Positions 44,561 through 55,442 of a stretch of DNA of 64,000 nt are shown here, piece after piece. The DNA comes from Methanobacterium paludis (GTDB lineage Archaea; Methanobacteriota; Methanobacteria; Methanobacteriales; Methanobacteriaceae): NCBI RefSeq assembly GCF_000214725.1, contig NC_015574.1, positions 2,357,001-2,421,000 of the forward strand, given 5' to 3'. Below the pieces are notes generated by a model. It searched no databases. It was not told the origin of the DNA and worked only from the letters and a program-made list of their open reading frames with translations. The first letter of the stretch is position 1. Each line of letters starts with the position of its first letter. Position numbers and translations under genes: made by a program.

Positions 44561-44959
44561 TATTTTTTTACCTTTAAGCATTGAAAGTAAAAATTAAATC
44601 TTTAATTCCTTCTCTATTTTTTATTTTTAGTTTTCGAACGTCAATACTATCATAAATAATCAAAGATAGTAAAATCTGTGCCAGAATCGAAACTTATTTT
44701 GTAAAAATTTGATTCATTAATTTTCAGTTATAATATCATAACATAATTTAACAACGTTAAAAAATACTTAAATAATAGTTATAATAAACACTATCAATCT
44801 CTGAATTGAAGATATGATGGTCATAAGATATCACTAGAACTAATTCTTTTTACCCATATTTTATCCTAAAATCTTTTATTCTAAATGTAATGTATTTTAA
44901 AATGTAATCAATCCAACTCATTTAAAATTAAAAAAATTTAAAAAAAATCGAATGATAAA
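44561..44959. other. Intergenic region between radA and AEC transporter
   Basis: 399 bp. After the T-tract the region is AT-rich, with several TATA-like stretches (44720-44800). No gene seen. A long A/T run (44925-44950) abuts the transporter start. Confidence 0.5.
44563..44569 (+). terminator. Oligo-T terminator after radA
   Basis: Seven T residues begin two bases after the radA stop codon. Archaeal RNA polymerase commonly terminates at such tracts. Confidence 0.45.
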
Positions 44960-45862
44960 ATGAACTCACTAGAAACCATAATTCCCATTATCGTTCTTAT
45001 AATAATAGGATACGCTACCAAGCGTGTCGGACTTTTGAAACCAGAAGATTCTATCAGCCTCAACAAGATCGTTGTTAACATAGCCATCCCGTCGCTGATT
45101 TTCATGGCAATGTACACTGCAGATCTATCTAGCATAGGAAGCCTTGCAGAGATAACAATGATATGTTTATCAGTCGGGGCTTTAGGGGGTTTAATGGGCT
45201 TCATCTTTTCAAAAATAAGGAAATATCCTAAAAAAACTCGATGGAGCATCACAGTCACATCAGCAATGTTCAACTCCGGTTTTATGGGCTACCCCATAGT
45301 TTTAGGTGTTTTTGGTGCCGAAGGGCTTGTAAGGGCTGTTTTCTATGATGCGGGTTCTACCATCATATTCATAATTTTTGGAATTCTTTTGCTCTTGGTT
45401 TTTGGTGGAAAATATTCAACAATAGCCAAACGTACCCTTCTATTTCCCCCGCTGTGGGGTATAATACTCGGAGTATCAGTTAACCTTTTACATCTTAACA
45501 TAGGTTCTATGGCCCCTACCATCCTTAAATATTTAAGTGGGGCTGCTGTTCCATTAATAATGATGTCTCTTGGGCTTTCTCTGGAGATGGGTAGCCTGAA
45601 AAACTACGTTGAAGAAGCTTTAGCAGTTTCGGGTATTAAACTCATCTTAGCGCCTTTAGTTGCATTGTTAATGGTTAGTATTCTTGGTTTAAGCGGTCTT
45701 AACAGTCAGGTAACCGTTACGGAAGCTGCAATGCCCTCAGCAATGCTTGCCCTTGTACTGGCAATCACCTATGAACTGGATGTTAAAGCTGCAGGTGCTT
45801 GCATCTTTTTAAGTACTGTGTTCAGCATGGTAACCCTACCCATTATAATGGCGTTAATATAA
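44960..45862 (+). CDS. AEC-family (auxin efflux carrier-like) transporter
   Basis: 300 residues with ten predicted spans in two halves. The first half opens IIPIIVLIIIGYATKRVGLLKPEDSISLNKIVVNIAIPSL in pieces (IIPIIVLIIIGYATKR; LNKIVVNIAIPSL) and has NSGFMGYPIVLGVFG. The second has LSGAAVPLIMMSLGLSLE and EAAMPSAMLALVLA. These proteins carry organic anions such as malate; the substrate here is unknown. No strong ribosome site is visible before the ATG. Confidence 0.92.
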   Translation: MNSLETIIPIIVLIIIGYATKRVGLLKPEDSISLNKIVVNIAIPSLIFMAMYTADLSSIGSLAEITMICLSVGALGGLMGFIFSKIRKYPKKTRWSITVTSAMFNSGFMGYPIVLGVFGAEGLVRAVFYDAGSTIIFIIFGILLLLVFGGKYSTIAKRTLLFPPLWGIILGVSVNLLHLNIGSMAPTILKYLSGAAVPLIMMSLGLSLEMGSLKNYVEEALAVSGIKLILAPLVALLMVSILGLSGLNSQVTVTEAAMPSAMLALVLAITYELDVKAAGACIFLSTVFSMVTLPIIMALI

Positions 45863-45918
45863 TCAAGGAAAAATAAAGAAAAAAGTAAGAATTAAAACAT
45901 AATGGTTGGAACGTCAAA

Positions 45919-46311
45919 ATGAAGGTTAATTGGGGTAAGAAGTGGAGAAAGAATTTTGAGAAACTTGAATATGAAACTTACGCCCTTTACCTGTCTTACA
46001 AAGATCCAAGAGTTCCATTATATGTTAGAATTCTTATAATTCTTTTTGTGGCCTATATTTTAAGTCCTATCGATTTCATACCAGATTTCATACCTGTTCT
46101 CGGCTACCTGGATGATTTTCTCCTTGTAACTGTGGGTGTTCCCATATTAATTAAGATGATCCCAAAAGAGATTTTAAAGGAGCATAGAACAGAAGCACGA
46201 CTTAAATTTAAGAATAATAAACCAAAAAACAGTTATATAGGTTTAATTGTAATTTTAATCTGGATACTAATTATTTTTATAATTTTAAAAGTTTTTTTTA
46301 GATTATATTAG
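45919..46311 (+). CDS. DUF1232 (YkvA-like) membrane protein
   Basis: 130 residues. DUF1232 marks are YILSPIDFIPDFIPVLGYLDDFLL (in parts: LSPIDFIPDFIPVLGYLDD) at about 45-70, preceded by a hydrophobic helix. A second strong span ends the protein (YIGLIVILIWILIIFIIL). Family function is unknown. It follows the AEC gene by 56 bp. Confidence 0.88.
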   Translation: MKVNWGKKWRKNFEKLEYETYALYLSYKDPRVPLYVRILIILFVAYILSPIDFIPDFIPVLGYLDDFLLVTVGVPILIKMIPKEILKEHRTEARLKFKNNKPKNSYIGLIVILIWILIIFIILKVFFRLY

Positions 46312-46386
46312 AATTAAATGAAAACTAAGGATTATTTAACTAAAATACTGTTTTATGAGAATTTAAATTTGAGCTAAATCTTCTCA

Positions 46387-46394
46387 TATATAAA
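46387..46394 (+). promoter_or_regulatory. Probable TATA box for hdrA
   Basis: TATATAAA stands out in the 184-bp gap, about 100 bp before the hdrA start, implying a leader of roughly 75-80 nt. Confidence 0.4.
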
Positions 46395-46495
46395 CTTTGT
46401 ATAAAAAAATAAATAGAAAACTTTATTTGTTGAGGTGTTAGACGTTAGACCATAACATAATAATTGTCACATATTAATTGGAATAGGTGATCTAA

Positions 46496-48475
<1,980 letters not shown>

Positions 48476-48866
48476 GCAGGGTTTAAACCCTTCTTTTTCT
48501 TTATTTTTCTTTCAATGCTGTTTTATTTTGTTTTATTTCAAATACTATTTCAACAAAATCGGTTTAACAAAACGGATTTTATTACCTAAATGAATTATTT
48601 AGACTTATTTTTAGACTTATTCTCAAAATGAACCCAAATTTCGATTGTATCATAGTTTATAGGTTATTTTTTTCAAGTTTATAATATGAAACTAAATATC
48701 AGTTTTCATCTTCTTAATTCAAATTTAACATTTTAGTTTTCATCGATCATCCAAGTAGTCTTTCTAAACTTTTTAGAATATTTGAAAATATTCAGTATGA
48801 AAATTAGAAAAAATAGAAAATTTTTATTATCCTCACATTCATTTTAATAAATAGGGAGTTGGAAAA
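48476..48866. other. Intergenic region between hdrA and DUF169 gene
   Basis: 391 bp. The first 40 bp are the terminator noted separately. The rest is AT-rich with no gene; TTTATAATATG near 48677 and TTTTTATTATCC near 48820 are possible promoter elements. Confidence 0.5.
48478..48513 (+). terminator. Palindrome plus T-rich tract after hdrA
   Basis: AGGGTTTAAACCCT (48478-48491) is a perfect 14-bp palindrome three bases after the stop codon, followed by a pyrimidine/T-rich run. This looks like a strong terminator for a highly expressed gene. Confidence 0.6.
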
Positions 48867-49550
48867 GTGTACCAGGAACTGGGTGGAAAACTAAAAGAAA
48901 TATTGAAACTTGAAAGGGAACCTGTAGCTTTAAAATGGTCCGTGAGAGAGCCAAGAAACATGAAAAAAGAGGAAGGAAAGTCAAGGTTCTGCACCAAACT
49001 TGAAAAAGCCATGAATGGGAAGATCTTCTATTCAACTGCCGATGAAGAGGAATGTATGGGTGGCATGAGATACTCAGGAATGAATGATCCAAAAGAATTC
49101 CCTCCAAATATGCAGAGCGGTTCATTCCTTATTCCAGGAGGGGTTTTTAAAAACATCCCTGCAACACAGCGGGCCTGGAAACACAACGTAGCCATTGACC
49201 CGGGCATATTCCAGGCAATAATGTTTGCACCCCTTCAAAAGTCCCCATTCGAGCCAGACATTATTTTCATCGTGGGTAACGCAAGACAGGGCATGGAAAT
49301 ACTGCATGCCAATACCTACGACTCAGGAGTCCAAAACGAAGGGGCCGACGTTGGGCCGATCTGCAGTTCCATGGCAGCCAGACCCTATATCACAGGCAAG
49401 GTAACTTACGGCTTCGGTGATATCGGATCTCGAAATAACATGAACCTGAACCCTGAAGACGTTATGGTAAGTATTCCTGCAGGGGATCTGGAACGTATAG
49501 TCACAAATCTTGAGGAAATGAAGACCAAAACCCTCTTTAAAATGGGTTAA
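48867..49550 (+). CDS. DUF169 family protein
   Basis: 227 residues from GTG 48867 (GGAG 9 bases upstream). DUF169 marks are LKLEREPVALKWS, CTKLEKAMNG, CMGGMRYSGM and YGFGDIGSRNNMNLNPEDVMVSIPAGDLE. Conserved cysteines (CTK, ECMGG, GPICSSM) suggest metal or cofactor binding. The family is common in methanogens and has no assigned activity. Its stop codon lies in the left arm of a 12-bp hairpin. Confidence 0.88.
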   Translation: MYQELGGKLKEILKLEREPVALKWSVREPRNMKKEEGKSRFCTKLEKAMNGKIFYSTADEEECMGGMRYSGMNDPKEFPPNMQSGSFLIPGGVFKNIPATQRAWKHNVAIDPGIFQAIMFAPLQKSPFEPDIIFIVGNARQGMEILHANTYDSGVQNEGADVGPICSSMAARPYITGKVTYGFGDIGSRNNMNLNPEDVMVSIPAGDLERIVTNLEEMKTKTLFKMG

Positions 49551-49580
49551 TCCTGAATTAATTAATCTGGATTAACCCAT
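49542..49580 (+). terminator. 12-bp perfect hairpin spanning the DUF169 stop codon
   Basis: ATGGGTTAATCC (49542-49553) and GGATTAACCCAT (49569-49580) are perfect inverted repeats with a 15-base AT-rich loop. The stop TAA (49548-49550) lies inside the left arm. A T-tract follows about 20 bp on. It could end transcription or protect the 3' end. Confidence 0.6.
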
Positions 49581-49812
49581 ATTATTCTCACATTTCCAAT
49601 TTTTTAATAAGGAATCTTTAGATTTAAAAAATCTTAATAAATCAGTTAAATCCAATAAAAAGTTTAAATATTAAAATTCAAGTAAATTAAAGAGTTAAAT
49701 GCGCTAACTCTCAAAATTGTTTATTTTGAAAGTATTTATACCCGGTGGATTTTATACATAGATCAAGGTACCCTTAACAAATTAATTTAATGTTTATTTT
49801 GGAGGATAATTA

Positions 49813-51081
49813 ATGTCTAAAAATCAGGAATACGCTCTAAAAATAAAAGAACTTACAAAAGAGCATCATAAATGGATGGAAAATAGTATAAATCTTATAG
49901 CAAGTGAAAACATAACAAGCACAAGCGTTAGGGAAGCCTTAGCTTCAGATCTTTCCCATAGATACGCTGAAGGTCTATCGGGCTGTAGGTTATACGAGGG
50001 CTGCAAATATGTGGATCAGATAGAGGATATAACAGTAGACCTCTCGAAGAAGATATTCAAAGCAGAGCACGCAAATGTACAACCCGTATCTGGTGTTGTT
50101 GCAAATTTAGCAACATTTTTTGCCCTTGCAAACTTCAACGACCGCATAATGGCGTTAGAAGTACCTGTAGGTGGCCATATAAGCCATGCCAATGTTAGTG
50201 CAGCTGGTGTAAGGGGATTAAAAGTAACTCCCCATCCTTTCGATGAGAATAAAATGAACATAGACCCAGACGCCATGAAAAAAGAGATTTTAGAGAAAAA
50301 ACCTAAGATCGTGCTTTTAGGTGGAAGTGTATTCCTATTCCCACACCCAGTTAAAGAGGCAAGAGAAGCTGCAGACGAAGTGGGTGCAAAAGTAATGTAC
50401 GATGGAGCACACGTGCTGGGGTTAATAGCTGGGGGTAGGTTCCAGGACCCACTCAAAGAGGGTGCAGACGTTGTTGCAGGAAGTACCCATAAAACTTTCC
50501 CTGGCCCACAAGGAGGTATAATACTCTGTAAAGAAGATATAAGCCGTAAAATTGATGATGCAGTCTTCCCCGGTGTTGTGAGTAACCACCATCTCCACCA
50601 CCTGGCAGCCCTTGGAATTGCAACCGCGGAAATGCTGGAATTCGGTAGCGCCTACGCAGATCAGATCATCAAAAATGCCAAAGCCCTTGCACAGAACCTC
50701 TACGAACTCGGATTCAATGTACTGTGTGAAGATCTTGGATTTACAGAGAGCCATCAGGTCGCAATGGATGTTTCAAACCTTGGTGACGTTGCAAAACTGG
50801 CAAAAGAACTTGAATCAAACAACATAATCCTCAACAAGAACCTGCTTCCATGGGATGATGTTAACCGCTCTGATGATCCATCAGGTATCCGTATCGGAAC
50901 CCAGGAAATAACAAGACGAGGATTGAAAGAATCCCACATGAGTGAAGTTGCAGAGTTCATCAAAAGGGTTGCAATGAACAGTGAAAATGTTAAAGACGAA
51001 GTAACAGAGTTTATGGGCCAGTACAACAAAGTTCACTATGCATTCAAGGAAGATGACGCCTACAAGTACATAGAATTCTGA
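49813..51081 (+). CDS. glyA: Serine hydroxymethyltransferase (archaeal, tetrahydromethanopterin type)
   Basis: 422 residues. NLIASENITSTSVREAL, RYAEGLSGCRLYEGCKYVD, VQPVSGVVANLATFFAL, and the PLP-lysine motif STHKTFPGPQGG (K at about 227) are clear. In methanogens it transfers a one-carbon unit between serine and tetrahydromethanopterin. GGAGG precedes the ATG by 10 bases. A TATTTATACC tract at 49733-49742 probably is its promoter. Confidence 0.95.
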   Translation: MSKNQEYALKIKELTKEHHKWMENSINLIASENITSTSVREALASDLSHRYAEGLSGCRLYEGCKYVDQIEDITVDLSKKIFKAEHANVQPVSGVVANLATFFALANFNDRIMALEVPVGGHISHANVSAAGVRGLKVTPHPFDENKMNIDPDAMKKEILEKKPKIVLLGGSVFLFPHPVKEAREAADEVGAKVMYDGAHVLGLIAGGRFQDPLKEGADVVAGSTHKTFPGPQGGIILCKEDISRKIDDAVFPGVVSNHHLHHLAALGIATAEMLEFGSAYADQIIKNAKALAQNLYELGFNVLCEDLGFTESHQVAMDVSNLGDVAKLAKELESNNIILNKNLLPWDDVNRSDDPSGIRIGTQEITRRGLKESHMSEVAEFIKRVAMNSENVKDEVTEFMGQYNKVHYAFKEDDAYKYIEF

Positions 51082-51267
51082 ATATGATTTATATTTTGAG
51101 TATAGATTATATTCAGAATATTTTGAGTATAATTATATTTAGATGTTAAATGGCTTAATTTGAGCGTGTTTATGGATCATTTGATGTTAAGATTTGAAAA
51201 TAAATTTTCATCTCTTTTTATTTTCAGAATTTTTTTTTGAGATTTGGAAAATTCGGGGCAGAAACAT

Positions 51268-51960
51268 ATGAAAATAGCTTGGGGAATTACAGGAGCAGGA
51301 CACCTGCTTCAGGAAAGTGTCGACATTCTCGTTGAACTTTCAAAAGAACATACTGTAACTGTTATGCTTTCAGGAGCAGGAGAGGAAGTTCTTAAAATGT
51401 ACGGCCTCTTTGACAGGGTTAAAAATGTGACAGGCGGTTATTACAGGGAACTTGTTCGTGAAGACGACCAGAGGTCAAGCTTCCCCATGACCGGCCGTTT
51501 TTCACTTGGAAAGTACGACCTTCTATTCGTTTCTCCAACAACTGCAAATACCGTGGCTAAAATAGTAAATGGAATATCAGACACCTTAATAACCAACGCA
51601 GTTGCTCAGGCAGGTAAAGGAGGGATTAAAACCTGCATAATTCCAGTGGATCTGGAATCAGGTGATGTTGAAACTGTTCTGCCCTCAAAACTCGAGCTAA
51701 AGTTGTGCCAAAGCTGTGAAATCTGTGAATCAGCTGCAGCATGCCCTTCAGATGCCATAACCCCCGGTATTGAGATAAACCTACTACAATGTAAGGGCTG
51801 CGGGGCCTGCCAGTTGGCATGCCCATTTGGAGCCGTAACTGGTGGGAAAATCATCACGATCCATATGAGGGAAATAGACATTCAAAACACCCAGAAACTC
51901 CACAAATTCGATGATATTGAAGTTTTAGGGCAACCAGATGATATTAAACGGATTTTATAA
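51268..51960 (+). CDS. Archaeoflavoprotein (AfpA/DmrX-like) with 2x4Fe-4S ferredoxin domain
   Basis: 230 residues. The N-terminal flavoprotein fold (MKIAWGITGAGHLLQES, SPTTANTVAKIVNGISDTL) resembles flavin-binding decarboxylase-type domains. The C-terminal region has CQSCEICESAAACPSDAI and CKGCGACQLACPFGAV, two 4Fe-4S motifs. The family includes dihydromethanopterin reductase DmrX and archaeoflavoprotein electron acceptors. I chose ATG 51268, the conserved start; a TTG at 51244 would add eight residues. It follows glyA, which uses a pterin, so a pterin reductase role is plausible but unproven. Confidence 0.82.
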   Translation: MKIAWGITGAGHLLQESVDILVELSKEHTVTVMLSGAGEEVLKMYGLFDRVKNVTGGYYRELVREDDQRSSFPMTGRFSLGKYDLLFVSPTTANTVAKIVNGISDTLITNAVAQAGKGGIKTCIIPVDLESGDVETVLPSKLELKLCQSCEICESAAACPSDAITPGIEINLLQCKGCGACQLACPFGAVTGGKIITIHMREIDIQNTQKLHKFDDIEVLGQPDDIKRIL

Positions 51961-52297
51961 GGATCCAAGCTTATAATGATATTAAAGAGATATTAAGGAT
52001 TTTTAGGATTTTTAGGATTTGTCCCTTAAAAATTTTTAAAGATTAACGAATTTAAGTTATTAAAATATTTTTTAACGGCCTTCTACTTGTTAAGTCGCTC
52101 TTATTCTGTTTTCTCATCATTTATATCTAAAACTAATGGTATCTTATTTTTAAAGTATATTTTTTTACTTTAAGGTTTTAAATGGTTCAAAAGAGTCTGT
52201 TTAAATGATCTTAATAAAATGAAAACTGTATTAAAAGATTAGATACATATAATAATAAAAGGACTTTTTTAAAAACAAACATTTCGGAGGGTATGAA
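51961..52297. other. Intergenic region upstream of HEAT-repeat gene
   Basis: 337 bp. A run of three AGGATTTTT words (51996-52020) follows the flavoprotein gene and leads to a T-rich stretch, a likely terminator. The remainder is AT-rich with no gene. Confidence 0.5.
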
Positions 52298-52696
52298 ATG
52301 CCTGAAGAACATAAAAGGATAAATTTTCTCATAGAAGAACTCCAAAATGATGATTGGGCCGTTAGAGAAGATGCTGCAGAACTTCTTGCAGAAATTGGGG
52401 ATCCAGGAGCCGTGGATCCATTGATAAAAGCTCTTGAAGACAAAGATTGGCATGTAAGGGAAACTGCTGCCCTTGCACTTGGCACATTCAATGACAAACG
52501 TGCTGTTAAACCCCTGATAAATGTTTTAGAAGATGAAAACAATGGGGTGAAATACGCTGTTGCACTGAGTTTGGGTGCATTGGGAGATAAAGAAGCAGTA
52601 GCCCCCCTCAAAAAAGCATTGGATGAAAATCCTACCATGAAAAATGTTGTAGAAATAGCACTTGAAAAAATAGAAATGAAACCAGAGAAAGGTTAG
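52298..52696 (+). CDS. HEAT-repeat (PBS lyase-type) protein
   Basis: 132 residues, made of about four HEAT-like repeats: DDWAVREDAAELLAEIGD, DKDWHVRETAALALGTFND, ENNGVKYAVALSLGALGD and a last, weaker one. Such alpha-solenoids act as protein-protein scaffolds or in phycobilin-lyase-like proteins; no specific partner is evident. CGGAGG lies upstream of the ATG. Confidence 0.85.
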   Translation: MPEEHKRINFLIEELQNDDWAVREDAAELLAEIGDPGAVDPLIKALEDKDWHVRETAALALGTFNDKRAVKPLINVLEDENNGVKYAVALSLGALGDKEAVAPLKKALDENPTMKNVVEIALEKIEMKPEKG

Positions 52697-52822
52697 ATAT
52701 TTCAATAAAAATGATATTTCAATAAAAATAATTCGATGTAGAGACCTGGAATGGGGTCATTGAAGAGAGTTTTGGTTTATTGCTACTCTATCCAGTATTC
52801 TAAAAAATATAAAAGTTAACTG

Positions 52823-52981
52823 TTAACTCCTGATCTTAAGGTAAGCTACAGCCATGAAAAAAACACCCACAACTGTCCATACAGCTCCAGAAGAGTAATC
52901 TTTAAGGTATATAAAACTGTAAACTCCTAGAATTATCAGTACCAATGCAAAAAAGTATAAAAGCAATTGTTTCATGTACAT
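52823..52981 (-). CDS. 52-residue small membrane protein
   Basis: Reads MYMKQLLLYFFALVLIILG, then a short loop YLKDYSSG and a second span AVWTVVGVFFMAVAYL, ending KIRS. Two predicted spans with a short positive tail. No strong ribosome site is visible; Met3 (52975) is an alternative start. It is convergent with the HEAT-repeat gene. The coherent hydrophobic pattern supports it, but it remains tentative. Confidence 0.45.
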   Translation of the reverse strand: MYMKQLLLYFFALVLIILGVYSFIYLKDYSSGAVWTVVGVFFMAVAYLKIRS

Positions 52982-53194
52982 ATCTTTTAATCATTAAAAT
53001 TCTGTATTTAAATCTTTTCCTAGAATTTGAGAATTTAATAAACTTTTTTTAAACTCGTTGAGCTTAATGATCTAACTAATTTGATAAATAAAACTATTAA
53101 AAAAGATTCAAACTCCCCTTATAAGTTTAAACTGTACCCTAAATTTTATCAGCCCCTCCTATTATCAACAATACCTTAGTCAAAAAAATCATTT

Positions 53195-55312
53195 TTATTT
53201 ATTATTCACACTATTCAAAGTCTCATGAAGATTCCAACTCTTCTCCATCATGGTTTTTAAGGTGTGATAAACCTTTTCAGCCCCAACGATCTCTTCATCA
53301 TCAATATTCCATTCCACAGGATGCATTAGAAACGGCTGGGATTGGTTACCCCCAATTCCACCATGGCTCCCTATAAGTTCCTCAAACGCGGCAACTTCCC
53401 CTGTTTCAGGGTCATAAAAACTGTTTACAATGATGTCAGGCACGTACTTGAAGCTGTCAGTCCTCCTTAGGTGGTGGGCAGCATTTGCACCAAAGTCTGA
53501 AAGTGGATTTTCTCCTTCAAATTCATCATCATCGAGATAATAAGTCCCCTTTGAACCTATTACAATGGTTCCATGTTCTTCAGAGCGCACCATTATAAAT
53601 CCTATACCCTCATGCCGGACAATACCGGGTATGAGGTTTGGAAATGCTTCGTTAAGCTCTTCATAGGTCATGCGTCCATCCCATTCATTGAAGTATATTA
53701 GGCCCAGATTCCCTGAGGCCAAAACAACTGTTTGAGCTTCTTCTGGGGAAATATATCGAGGTTTATGCATTTTTTGGGGTTTATCCAGAGATTTAAACGT
53801 CCGTCTTATGAATGGGTTCTCAGTGACCGATGCCATTACACTTCTCCCAAATTCTCTGCTGCTTTCAACTGTGCTTGCTGTTTTTTGATTTATAAAATCT
53901 TTACCTTCAGTTATAGGATATTTAACAGCTTGACTGAAGTGGTCAACGTTGGTGTAAAGGGCGCTGTGGATAGTTATGTCCTCTGGGAGTAATCCGCGCA
54001 CCAAATCCTCAAGTGTAATACCGTAGCGCTGTTTGAATGTTGCACCGTTACTTTGCCCATGATCAGAAAGTACGATGAGATTGTAAGGACGAGGCACATC
54101 TCTTCTTACATTTTCGAGTCTTTTAAACTGTTTATCAATTTTTCTAAGGGCATAAAATGCATCGAAGTCTTCAACACCAGAATGGTGGGCTATTTCATCG
54201 TACCCCACATAGGTTGCGTATGCTGCATCCACCTTACCCGCCATCATATCTCCAGCTATTGTGTAGGTGGTTATCTCCCTGAGGAACACGTTTGCAGTCG
54301 CACGTACTGGTAAATAGAGAAGGCTGCGATTCATCCGTGGCTTAATATTTTTTATCGACTGTCTTATACGTGACCCAATTTCCATGAACATGTCTCCGAC
54401 TAAAAGCACTAATGTACGTGCGAAGTTGTATGGGTTTGAGTAGAAGAAGTACCATGCCCTGGTGTAGAACATCTTCAGGTTGCTGAGTTTGCTGTAGGTG
54501 AAAATGGTGTTGGTGGCATCCCCAGAAAATAGGTTGGACCTGCTGGCACCGTTAACTGAAAGCAGACCTTTGCCATTAGATACACGTTTTTCAATCAAAG
54601 GAGCGTCGAACAAGCCCGTTGAAACCCTTAGTTTGTTGTTATTCTCCTTCTCAACCCACCTAAATGCAGGCAGATCTTGGTTGTTTCCATGGAGGATTCC
54701 TGCTTGGGACGCACCGGTCTGGCTTGACAGGTCCGTTTCCCAACCTTTGATCCTGTGGCTCCCTTTTTCAAGCCAGCTTTTAAGGGTGGGCATGTACCCC
54801 CTGCTTATGGCTTTTTTAAGGGTTGATTCTGCAAGGCCATCGATCTCAAGGAATATGAATCCCTGTTTTCCAGTATCAACATCCTTAACCCTATGTTTTA
54901 GATCCCTTCCAAGTACGGCCCTGTAGTAGGATGCCTCATCATCTATGGTTAAAATAGCTGAAACCACGGTATTTATTGCTGCAATTCCAATAGGTACCAG
55001 AATAAATGCCCATCCACTTATACTGATCCCTGGCACGAACTGGCTTGCAATCCATATAATAAATCCGTTCAAAAGAAGTGCACCTACACCAAAGGTGAAA
55101 ACCAGGAAACTAAGGGTGTAGTAAGATAGAAATGGCCATAAAAATGCATTTAAAAGCCCAATAACTGCAACAGCCACTATTGCAGTCTCCCAACTTTCTA
55201 CAGTCAGACCAGGAACAATTGAAGCCATGATCATGAGCCCAACAACTTCGCTGGCCCATAGTGTCAGTGTACGTCCAATCCAAAGGAGATATTCCTTTCC
55301 GTGATTTTCCAT
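53195..55312 (-). CDS. Holin-like membrane domain fused to a type I phosphodiesterase/alkaline phosphatase-superfamily domain
   Basis: 705 residues. Residues 1-125 hold four membrane spans of the phage-holin-4/PF04020 type (SWETAIVAVAVIGLLNAFLWP, GWAFILVPIGIAAINTVVSA). Residues about 145-690 are an alkaline-phosphatase-superfamily domain: FLEIDGLAESTLKKA (metal Asp), SQTGASQAGILHG (Thr/Ser nucleophile region), YVGYDEIAHHSG and VLSDHGQSNGATF (metal ligands). The soluble domain is probably tethered to the membrane. Likely substrates are phosphodiesters or phospho-lipids or glycans; unknown. Confidence 0.88.
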   Translation of the reverse strand: MENHGKEYLLWIGRTLTLWASEVVGLMIMASIVPGLTVESWETAIVAVAVIGLLNAFLWPFLSYYTLSFLVFTFGVGALLLNGFIIWIASQFVPGISISGWAFILVPIGIAAINTVVSAILTIDDEASYYRAVLGRDLKHRVKDVDTGKQGFIFLEIDGLAESTLKKAISRGYMPTLKSWLEKGSHRIKGWETDLSSQTGASQAGILHGNNQDLPAFRWVEKENNNKLRVSTGLFDAPLIEKRVSNGKGLLSVNGASRSNLFSGDATNTIFTYSKLSNLKMFYTRAWYFFYSNPYNFARTLVLLVGDMFMEIGSRIRQSIKNIKPRMNRSLLYLPVRATANVFLREITTYTIAGDMMAGKVDAAYATYVGYDEIAHHSGVEDFDAFYALRKIDKQFKRLENVRRDVPRPYNLIVLSDHGQSNGATFKQRYGITLEDLVRGLLPEDITIHSALYTNVDHFSQAVKYPITEGKDFINQKTASTVESSREFGRSVMASVTENPFIRRTFKSLDKPQKMHKPRYISPEEAQTVVLASGNLGLIYFNEWDGRMTYEELNEAFPNLIPGIVRHEGIGFIMVRSEEHGTIVIGSKGTYYLDDDEFEGENPLSDFGANAAHHLRRTDSFKYVPDIIVNSFYDPETGEVAAFEELIGSHGGIGGNQSQPFLMHPVEWNIDDEEIVGAEKVYHTLKTMMEKSWNLHETLNSVNNK

Positions 55313-55442
55313 TTTAAGTCCTCTTAATTGAAAACTTTAATTATATGGTTGTTTTTGTGAATTATTACGCATGATTGGGTAATATACCTTTAACATACTT
55401 GTAAAAACCAATGGATATAAAAAACCCAATTGATCTTGACTT

